Part shown: positions 7,186 to 13,332 of the stretch, piece after piece
How the letters are laid out: each line of letters opens with the position of its first letter
How positions within the stretch are numbered: position 1 is the stretch's first letter
NCBI GenBank assembly: GCA_021845835.1
Contig: JAJZVE010000008.1
Span: 1-21,947 of the forward strand
Origin: Pseudomonadota bacterium
Lineage (GTDB): Bacteria; Pseudomonadota; Alphaproteobacteria; Acetobacterales; Acetobacteraceae
Reading direction: 5' to 3'
DNA length: 21,947 nt
Notes under the pieces: model-generated
What the model saw: only the letters and a program-made list of their open reading frames with translations
Database searches by the model: none
What the model was told of the DNA's origin: nothing
Made by a program: the position numbers and the translations under genes

Positions 7186-8058
7186 ATGGAGCGGCATCGT
7201 CGGCGCGCGATTGCCTTGCTGATCGGGCCGGTGATGCTCGCGGTGGCGCTGCTCTGCCTCGCGCCGCTGGCGCTGCTGTTCATCTACAGTTTCTTCCACG
7301 TCGATTTTGTCGATATCGTCAGGCAGCCCGGGCTCGGAAACTACAGCAAGGTCCTGTCCAGCCCGACCTATCGCACGCTGATCCTGCGGGCGCTGTGGCA
7401 TGGGGTGCTGGTTGCGGCGATCACGGCGGCGATCGCCTATCCGGTGGCGTTCTTTATTGCCAAGCACGTGCGGCACCTCAAATCGGCCTTTCTCACTGCA
7501 CTGCTGATCCCGCTCTACACCGGCGACCTCGTGCGCATCTTCGCCTGGCGGGTGGTGCTCGGCACGGAAGGCGTGCTGAACTCGTTCTTTCTCTGGATCG
7601 GCGTGATCCACGCGCCCATTCAGGTGCTGCTGTTCAGCCCGGCCGCAACCCTGATCGTGCTGACCTACGACTATCTTCCGTTCATGGTGTTCGGTCTGTG
7701 GCTTGGCTTCGAGGGGCTTGATGACAAACTGCTGGAAGCGGCGGAAGATCTCGGCGCCGGCCGCGTTGCCATCTTCCGCCGCATCGTGCTGCCGCTGACT
7801 GCGCCGGGTCTGCTGGCCGGCGGCATGATGGTGTTCGCGCTCGTCGTCGGCGACTATCTCACGCCGCAGTTGATCGGCGGGTCGTCCGGCGTGACGGTGA
7901 TCAGCGCCATCAACGACCTGTTCGGCACCGCCTTCGACTGGCCGATGGGTTCGGCCATCGCGTGGTCGCTGCTGGCAGCCATGGCCGTGCCGGTCGCCCT
8001 CGCCGCGATTCTTGGCCGGCGCATGACGTGGGGCGGTCCCGTGCTGGCGGAGAAGTAG
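7186..8058 (+). CDS. ABC transporter permease, PotB type
   Basis: A 290-aa inner-membrane permease with about six hydrophobic segments. The first is near residues 9-35 (ALLIGPVMLAVALLCLAP), followed by a periplasmic loop and a BPD_transp_1 core. The cytoplasmic EAA loop that docks on the ATPase is visible near residues 182-205 (EAAEDLGAGRVAIFRRIVLP). The ATG at 7186 lies 7 nt after the ATPase stop and is preferred over an upstream in-frame start inside the ATPase gene. The second permease starts 3 nt after its stop. The order binding protein, ATPase, permease, permease is complete, so the importer should be functional. Confidence 0.88.
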   Translation: MERHRRRAIALLIGPVMLAVALLCLAPLALLFIYSFFHVDFVDIVRQPGLGNYSKVLSSPTYRTLILRALWHGVLVAAITAAIAYPVAFFIAKHVRHLKSAFLTALLIPLYTGDLVRIFAWRVVLGTEGVLNSFFLWIGVIHAPIQVLLFSPAATLIVLTYDYLPFMVFGLWLGFEGLDDKLLEAAEDLGAGRVAIFRRIVLPLTAPGLLAGGMMVFALVVGDYLTPQLIGGSSGVTVISAINDLFGTAFDWPMGSAIAWSLLAAMAVPVALAAILGRRMTWGGPVLAEK

Positions 8059-8061
8059 CCG

Positions 8062-8838
8062 ATGGGAGCGCTGTTGCGGTTCTATCTGGCGCTGGTCTAT
8101 GCGTTCATGTACCTCCCGATCGCGGTCGTGGCGCTGTTTTCGTTCAACAGCTCGGAAATGATCGCCTTCCCGCTGACCGGCTTCACTGCCGACTGGTATG
8201 TGCAGGCGATCGGAGACGAACGTCTGTTGCGTGGCCTCGGCATCACCTTTCTGGTTGCCATCCCGACGGCACTGATCGCAACGGTGCTGGGCGGCATGGC
8301 GGCGCTGGCACTCACGCGCTACCGCTTCCCCGGCAAGGCGGCCTTCGCGGCGATGCTGGTGGTGCCGTTTTTCATCCCGAAAATCATTATTGCGGTGGCC
8401 GACGTGATCGCGCTCGCCGAGTTTCGCCTGCCGCATTCCGCGCTGACGATGGTGGTCGCGCAGTCGCTCATCGTGCTGCCATTCAGCGCAATGGTGATCG
8501 CCTCGGTCCTGATCCGGCTCGACCGCAAGCTAGAGGAGGCCGCACAGGATCTCGGTGCGACCGGCTGGCAGGTGTTCCGCTATGTGCTACTGCCGCTGAT
8601 GCGCAACGGCCTGATGGCGGCGTATTTCCTCGCGTTCGTCATCTCGTCGTCGGAGTATGTCGTGACCTCGTTCGTCAGCGGGCGTGCCCAGCCGCTCTCG
8701 ATCCTCGTTGCATCGGACTTCCGCTTTCACCTGTCGCCGAAACTGAACGCGCTGGCCACCATGATCGTGACCATGAACGTCGCCATCATCGCGGCGAGCG
8801 AAATTCTGCGCCGGCGCGCGAGGGGCACCCTGGCGTGA
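8062..8838 (+). CDS. ABC transporter permease, PotC type
   Basis: A 258-aa second permease of the importer, shorter than the first as is usual for PotC relative to PotB. It opens with a hydrophobic segment (FYLALVYAFMYLPIAVVALF) followed by FNSSEMIAFPLTGFTADWYV, a typical PotC block. The EAA loop is near residues 157-180 (EEAAQDLGATGWQVFRYVLL). The ribosome site GGAGAAG overlaps the stop of the preceding gene. It is the last gene of the rightward unit; 44 bp after its stop the right IS6 end begins, so the operon may originally have been longer. Confidence 0.88.
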   Translation: MGALLRFYLALVYAFMYLPIAVVALFSFNSSEMIAFPLTGFTADWYVQAIGDERLLRGLGITFLVAIPTALIATVLGGMAALALTRYRFPGKAAFAAMLVVPFFIPKIIIAVADVIALAEFRLPHSALTMVVAQSLIVLPFSAMVIASVLIRLDRKLEEAAQDLGATGWQVFRYVLLPLMRNGLMAAYFLAFVISSSEYVVTSFVSGRAQPLSILVASDFRFHLSPKLNALATMIVTMNVAIIAASEILRRRARGTLA

Positions 8839-8882
8839 AACGAAACCGGCCGACTGCCGGGCAACGCATCGGCAGATAACAG

Positions 8883-8962
8883 GGATCTGTTGCAAACTCC
8901 GGCGCGGGTGTGGTTGGGGTAGAAAGGCGGACACGGGACGGTAGGCGGCGCGCCGGCAGCGG
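8883..8962 (+). mobile_element. IS6-family end remnant (inverted relative to the left copy)
   Basis: Starts with GGATCTGTTGCAAACTCC, an IS6-family terminal repeat with one change from the copy ending at 356. It continues with GCGGGTGTGGTTGGGGTAGA and CACGGGACGGTAGGCGG, matching the left remnant base for base apart from scattered substitutions and one gap. Similarity fades near 8962, before any transposase coding sequence. Only the terminal 80 bp remain. The outer end faces left, so the two remnants bracket 357-8882 as inverted copies. Confidence 0.8.
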
Positions 8963-9126
8963 TCCTGCACCACCGTCCCGTCGGCATTGGCCGGCATGCA
9001 GTCGCCGATCCCCGTCGCGACCATGCCCGGTATGGTGGCTCTCGACACCGGGTAGCTGCCGTGGCGCGCCGCCGGCATCTCGGCCGAACGGCCGGTTTCC
9101 AGCACGCCGTTGCGCAGCGTGCTCAC
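8963..9126 (-). pseudogene. 5' fragment of an unidentified gene downstream of the alcohol dehydrogenase
   Basis: A GTG at 9126-9124 overlaps the TGA of the alcohol dehydrogenase as GTGA, the same coupling style seen elsewhere in this operon. The frame reads STLRNGVLETGRSAEMPAAR, HGSYPVSRATIPGMVATG and IGDCMPANADGTVVQD before running into the IS6 end. About 54 residues remain, so the gene was truncated when the IS6 element or its deletion derivative arrived. I do not recognise the family. Confidence 0.4.
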
Positions 9127-10280
9127 AGGCGTCCTGCGTGGGCGACCTCGTATAGCGTCCGCGCGGCCTCCTGCGTCAGCTTCACCGGGTTGCCGCCAGC
9201 GGTGGGATCGACGATGGCCATGGCGCAAAACTCGCCGATCCGATCGAGCGGGACGCCGAATTCGGCCAGCGTGTGCGGCACACCCACGGCACGGCGCAGA
9301 TCCAGCACCCAGGCGAGGAACGCATCGAAGCTTGCGTCCAACCCGAGATAGGCGGCCAGCCGCGCGATGCGTTCGGCCACGGCGTTGCGGTTGAACGCCA
9401 GCACGTACGGCATGAACACCGCGTTGGTCATGCCGTGATGCGTGTTGCAGATCGCGCCGATCGGGTGCGACAGCGCGTGCATCGCCCCCAGCCCCTTCTG
9501 GAACGCGGTGGCTCCCATCGCGGCGGCGGCCATCATGGCGGTGCGCGCCGCGATATCGTGGCCGTCCGCCACCACGCGGCGCAGGTTCGCATGCACGAGC
9601 CGCATCCCCTCGGCAGCGATGCCGTCGGCCAGCGGATGGAAGCCCGGCGCGCAATACGCCTCCAGGCAGTGCGACAGCGCATCCATGCCGGTGCCGGCCG
9701 TCAGCACCGCGGACAACCCGACCGTCAGCTCCGGATCGCAGATCACCACCTTCGGCATCATGCGGGGGTGGAAGATCACCTTCTTGGTGTGCTTGGCCTC
9801 GTTGGTGATCACGCCGGCGCGGCCGACCTCCGAGCCGGTGCCGGCAGTAGTGGGCACGGCGACGATCGGTGCGATGGCATCGGTGTCGGCGCGCGTCCAC
9901 CAGTCGCCGATGTCCTCGAAATCCCACATCGGGCGGGTCTGCCCGGCCATGAACGCGATCACCTTGCCGGCATCGAGTGCGGAGCCGCCGCCGAACGCGA
10001 TCACGCCGTCATGCCCGCCGTCACGGAAGGCAGCGATGCCGTCATGCACGTTGCTTTCCACCGGGTTGGGCTGCACGCGGTCGAACACCGCGCCGCCCGC
10101 GTCGTTGTCCTCCAGGATCGCCAGCGCACGCGCGATCATCGGCAGGCGCGACAGGCCGGGGTCGGTGACCAGCAGCGGGCGGATGATGCCGGCGGCGCGG
10201 CACACTTGCGCCAGCTCGGCGATGCGGCCGGGGCCGATGCGTACGGCGGTGGGGTAGCTCCAGTTGGCGGAGAGCGTCAT
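9123..10280 (-). CDS. Iron-containing (group III) alcohol dehydrogenase
   Basis: A 385-aa cytoplasmic NAD(P)-dependent dehydrogenase that interconverts an alcohol and its aldehyde. The nucleotide-binding GGGSALDAGK is at residues 97-106 and PTTAGTGSEV at 143-152. Metal ligands are at family spacing: Asp200 and His204 in TGMDALSHCLEAY, His268 in GAMHALSHPIGA, and His282 in NTHHGMTN. Length matches the family. The ATG at 10280 overlaps the stop of an aldehyde dehydrogenase gene (ATGA) and its own stop overlaps the next GTG, so it was the middle gene of an aldehyde dehydrogenase / alcohol dehydrogenase operon. Both neighbours are now broken, so expression is uncertain. The substrate is not predictable. 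Confidence 0.88.
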   Translation of the reverse strand: MTLSANWSYPTAVRIGPGRIAELAQVCRAAGIIRPLLVTDPGLSRLPMIARALAILEDNDAGGAVFDRVQPNPVESNVHDGIAAFRDGGHDGVIAFGGGSALDAGKVIAFMAGQTRPMWDFEDIGDWWTRADTDAIAPIVAVPTTAGTGSEVGRAGVITNEAKHTKKVIFHPRMMPKVVICDPELTVGLSAVLTAGTGMDALSHCLEAYCAPGFHPLADGIAAEGMRLVHANLRRVVADGHDIAARTAMMAAAAMGATAFQKGLGAMHALSHPIGAICNTHHGMTNAVFMPYVLAFNRNAVAERIARLAAYLGLDASFDAFLAWVLDLRRAVGVPHTLAEFGVPLDRIGEFCAMAIVDPTAGGNPVKLTQEAARTLYEVAHAGRL

Positions 10281-10560
10281 CGGATGCTGGTCCTGAGATG
10301 GTCGGATTTCGGGCGGGTCAGCGCTTCGTAGCCGATGCGCGAGACCGTGACACCCCTGCCGGTGTTCGTCGCGCCGGCCCAGGCCAGCGCTGGGTCCAGA
10401 CAGTCGCAGCGGTTCACGAACACGGTGCCGGTGTCAATCTCCGCGCCGATCGCCGCCGCCGCGTCGGCATCCTGCGTTCATCCCGAGGCGGTCAGCCCGA
10501 ACGGGGTGTCGTTTATCAGCGCGATCGCCTCGGCAACCCCTCGCAGATTGACGTCGAGGA
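10277..10560 (-). pseudogene. Aldehyde dehydrogenase, C-terminal fragment with in-frame stop
   Basis: Minus-strand residues match the C-terminal end of NAD-dependent aldehyde dehydrogenases: EAIALINDTPFGLTAS, then TQDADAAAAIGAEIDTGTVF, VNRCDCLDPALAWAG, and NTGRG with RIGYEALTRPKS. The catalytic Cys/Glu and Rossmann parts are missing, because similarity stops near 10545-10560 where helicase-like sequence begins on the other strand. A TGA at 10480-10478 replaces the Trp expected in the family's TASxWTQDAD block, without shifting the frame. Truncation plus stop make it a clear pseudogene. Its terminal TGA overlaps the alcohol dehydrogenase ATG. Confidence 0.82.
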
Positions 10561-10589
10561 TCCGACGATCGACGGCGGCGCGGTCGTCA

Positions 10590-11145
10590 TCAAGATGTTT
10601 CAGATGCGCGACCGCTTCGCCATGCGGCTGGCCGATTACAAGGACGAAGAAGGTGGAGTCGCCCGCTTGGGAAGTGTTCGGGACGCCTTTAACCCACCCT
10701 TTGGGCCGTTCGCGCTCGCCACGACCGCGATCGGACAGGAGGGCCTCGATCTGGAGCAGCGCGAAGGCCGTGTTCACCGCTTCAAGGGCCATGCGATCCG
10801 ACTAAATCTGGCTTATCGACAACTCGATGTCGTTCGCGGCCAAGGCTCGGCGTCGGAAGATCCTTGGAAAGCGATGTTCGACGCCGCGCAAGCGCAGCCC
10901 GACATCGACACCGATCTCATCCCCTATTGGATTTACGAAGGTCCGGTCAAAGTCGAGCGTCGCGTTCCCATGCGGCCGTTCAGCCGCCAGGGCCGCCTCG
11001 AATGGCTGAAGCGCAGCCTGAAGGTCTATCGGTGGCGTTCGTACAGTCACGCTGGGAGGATCTGCTGGAATATTTCCACAGCTTGTTGGGAACGGACATG
11101 GTGGCCGAAGATCTCGCGGAGCTGCAAATCCGCCTGGAGCCATAG
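10590..11145 (+). pseudogene. SF2/SNF2-type helicase, C-terminal remnant (internal deletion and frameshift)
   Basis: The plus strand encodes FAMRLADYKDEEGGVARLGS, then PFALATTAIGQEGLD directly joined to LEQREGRVHRFKGHA. This corresponds to motifs V and VI of a large SNF2-like helicase, with DLIPYWIYEGPVKVERRVP and EWLKRSLKVYR as the family tail. In intact relatives as I remember them, roughly 20 residues separate GLD from LEQREGR, so an in-frame deletion is likely. A base is missing near 11031; the following frame continues VAFVQSRWEDLLEYF to the TAG at 11145. Helicases of this kind are often found in defence loci, but the parent system cannot be identified from this fragment. The N-terminal helicase core is absent. 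Confidence 0.65.
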
Positions 11146-11197
11146 CTCGGAACCTGGCCACGCCAACGCCGTGCGCTGAGCGGCCCATGTCGATACC

Positions 11198-13042
11198 CTA
11201 GCCGGCGAAGGCGGCGGATCGCTCGCCGACGATGGCGATCACCTTGTCTTGCGCCGCTTTGGCCGCCTCGGACTGGCCCGCGAAATCGGGTAGGCGCAGT
11301 GTGACCGTACGTTCCGCCAGGCGCGCGGCGAGCTCAGCCATTGCCGCCTCGGCGTCACCGGCCGTCAGACCGATGGCTCGCGCCAGAGCCAAGAAGTCCT
11401 GCGGGCTCAGGCGGTCATCCTTGCCGTTGAGTTTCAGAGCCATGCGGTCGCCGCCAAGGCCGGGGAAAACCCGTGTGGTGACGGCGTCATAGAGCGGTGC
11501 GAAACGCACCGTAGTAAACGCCTTGACTCCCGGGGCGGCCGTCTTCAGCATCGCGAGGTTCTTCAGGTGCATGTCGCCATCGGCGATCAGCCAAGCGAAG
11601 ACCGCGCGGCGGAACATGATTTCGAGGTCGGCGGCCGGATCAGTCGATAGCGGGCGCAGGCCCCTGGCCATGCGTTCGATCGTGCCGTCGTATTTCGCTG
11701 AGGCCGGAAGATCCAAAATGGAGCAAAAATCTTCCAAAGCCAGGCGGCGCTGATCCTGCGGACCACGCCGGATGTCGAAACGCTCGACCACCAAGGCCGG
11801 CGACATGCCGTCCGGCATCTCGATCAACGCCGCCGCCGGCACCTCAAAGCGAGCGGCACGGCCGAACTCGAGGCAAAGCCATTCGACGACAGGCAGCGTC
11901 TCAAACCCGGCCGTGCCGGCCGGTTTGAGAATGTGCGTGAACGGCTGGTCGATGGCTGGGACAAGATTGCCATCGGCGACGAGGCTCATCGGAGCCTTGA
12001 TCTGGACGCCCGACAGGCGGGGCGTCTCGGCGCGCGCAAAGATCTGCGCGAGCTTTTGTTCAAAGGTCTCGTCGATCTCCCCGCGCGCCGGCCCGGCATA
12101 GCGTCCGATGAACCGGCCCGCATCGGTGAAGGCAGCAAGCGGCGTAGCGAGGACGTCGGCCGGCAAGGCGGCCAGCTCCCCGGGGCTTTGGACGATGACG
12201 ATGTTCGACATGTAGCGCCGGCCGCGCCGAAGCGCCTCGCGTTCGTCGCGTTCATGCAGAACCTGCGCGAGCCATCCTTCGGGCAGGAGCGACTCGATGA
12301 AGGCCGAGAGCTTTCCCGGCGTGGTCTCCCGCACCAGCGCCGGCCCGGTGCGCTTTTGAGGTTTCCATCGCCATTCGAAACCGTCATGGGCGAGCCGGCC
12401 GAGCGGCTCGCCGTGCCATGCGACCAGAAGGTCGAGCGCCGCCTTGTTGACCGGAGCCTTGGCCTTTCCCGGCTGGGCCAGAAGGAAGCGCTCAGCACCC
12501 TCGCCCTCGCGATACCAAGCATTCTCGCGCGCCAGTGCCCAGACTGCGTCAGCTGCGGCCTTCGGGGAACCGTGCTCTTCGACCAGACGCGCCGCCATCT
12601 GGGTTCGCATGTCCGCGGTGACCGCGCTGGCGTGTTCACTCCTCAGCCGAAAGGCTTCCAGGAATCGCTGGCGGGGCGACGACACATCGATGCGCAACTC
12701 CCCCAGATCGTCGCCGACCACCGCGACGGCGGTCGACGGATGCGGCGGCGCCTTGTTCTGAACGATCTCAAGGGTGCGCAGGCGGGTGCGTTGATTGCGC
12801 CGGCCGCTAATGAAAAGCCGTCCGTCCGGCGTGGGCGCAAAAAGAACCGCGCTCGCTGATGACATATAGGCGTTTGGGTAGAGATAATGGGCGATACGAA
12901 CGGCATGGCCGAGGATCGCGGTCTCTGCGTTCCCGGCGTGATCGACATAAACGCCGCGGACAAGCTGTATCAGCTCGCCCGATTGGGCCCGAAGGTGCGC
13001 CCGCTTGGCGTCGATAGTTTCGCCGACAAGGTGGATGGCCAT
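11198..13042 (-). CDS. HipA-family kinase fused to an N-terminal AbiEi-like antitoxin/regulator region
   Basis: A 614-aa protein from ATG 13042; ATG 13057 adds five residues but falls inside a palindrome. Residues 1-150 (LIQLVRGVYVDHAG, YLYPNAYMSSASAVL, RQRFLEAF) resemble AbiEi-type antitoxin/transcriptional regulators. From about 205 it is a full HipA: N-subdomain (LVAWHGEPLGRLAHDG), the activation-loop region LSGVQIK (343-349), HILKP (370-374), VERFD, catalytic-loop GDMHLKN (489-495) with Asp490 and Asn495, and metal-binding LYD (517-519). HipA enzymes are Ser/Thr kinases that halt translation by phosphorylating aminoacyl-tRNA synthetases. Ordinary HipA is about 440 aa with a separate HipB; no hipB lies next to this gene. 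The residue aligned with HipA Ser150 appears to be Arg342, with Ser344 just before the conserved Gly. The HipA part is certain; the AbiEi resemblance is by eye. Confidence 0.85.
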   Translation of the reverse strand: MAIHLVGETIDAKRAHLRAQSGELIQLVRGVYVDHAGNAETAILGHAVRIAHYLYPNAYMSSASAVLFAPTPDGRLFISGRRNQRTRLRTLEIVQNKAPPHPSTAVAVVGDDLGELRIDVSSPRQRFLEAFRLRSEHASAVTADMRTQMAARLVEEHGSPKAAADAVWALARENAWYREGEGAERFLLAQPGKAKAPVNKAALDLLVAWHGEPLGRLAHDGFEWRWKPQKRTGPALVRETTPGKLSAFIESLLPEGWLAQVLHERDEREALRRGRRYMSNIVIVQSPGELAALPADVLATPLAAFTDAGRFIGRYAGPARGEIDETFEQKLAQIFARAETPRLSGVQIKAPMSLVADGNLVPAIDQPFTHILKPAGTAGFETLPVVEWLCLEFGRAARFEVPAAALIEMPDGMSPALVVERFDIRRGPQDQRRLALEDFCSILDLPASAKYDGTIERMARGLRPLSTDPAADLEIMFRRAVFAWLIADGDMHLKNLAMLKTAAPGVKAFTTVRFAPLYDAVTTRVFPGLGGDRMALKLNGKDDRLSPQDFLALARAIGLTAGDAEAAMAELAARLAERTVTLRLPDFAGQSEAAKAAQDKVIAIVGERSAAFAG

Positions 13043-13043
13043 C

Positions 13044-13121
13044 GGATTATACCGCATCTCAGGTGCGCGTTAAATCCCATCAGTGGCTAAGAAGTCAAGA
13101 ATTATAGCGCATCTAAGATGC
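13044..13121 (-). promoter_or_regulatory. Promoter flanked by two matching palindromes upstream of the HipA fusion
   Basis: The minus strand has TTGACT (13098-13093) and TTTAAC (13074-13069) with an 18-bp spacer. GCATCTAAGATGC at 13109-13121 is a perfect 6-1-6 palindrome upstream of the -35. GCATCTCAGGTGC at 13054-13066, with one arm mismatch, covers the predicted transcription start. Each sits in a 22-bp direct repeat (13099-13120 and 13044-13065, 18 of 22 identical) that also contains ATTATA. The 55-bp centre spacing, about five helical turns, puts both on one face of the DNA. This is the expected layout of an autorepressed toxin-antitoxin promoter. Confidence 0.6.
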
Positions 13122-13332
13122 TGGATAATGCCGCCGTTTGCTGACCATGCGGCACCCGTACCGAGGTGCTCGACCCTGCGAGGCTCACGCGCCATCGGCT
13201 GAGGCCGGGCGCGGCGGCCCCGCCGGGGTGCGGGCGAGGGTTCCGCATTTTTCGGAATTCCTCGCGTTTTTGCCAGGCATTGGCGGGACGGCAATGGGGC
13301 TTCTTGCAACGATGACTCCCGAGGAGGGAGCC
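13122..13332 (+). other. Intergenic region upstream of traF
   Basis: No gene is supported here. An in-frame extension of traF upstream to 13138 is open but lacks a ribosome site and would place the signal peptide about 65 residues in. Immediately before the chosen traF ATG, CTCCC (13316-13320) and GGGAG (13326-13330) can pair around a GAGGA loop, so the Shine-Dalgarno sequence may be partly folded. I see no convincing sigma-70 promoter for the tra genes in this stretch. Confidence 0.4.

Noticed and set aside
7111..8436. 441-codon minus-strand frame opposite the permeases
   Set aside because: His/Arg/Gln-rich antisense of membrane-protein codons, with no family features.
8854..8875. CTGCCG/CGGCAG hairpin after the second permease as a terminator
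   Set aside because: Only a 6-bp stem with a 10-nt loop and no T-run; chance pairing is common at this GC content.
13042..13057. TATAAT at the very start of the HipA-fusion gene as its -10 box
   Set aside because: It lies only 3 nt before the likely ATG at 13042, too close for transcription to start upstream of the start codon. The TTGACT/TTTAAC pair further upstream fits better, and TATAAT is explained as part of the 22-bp operator repeat.
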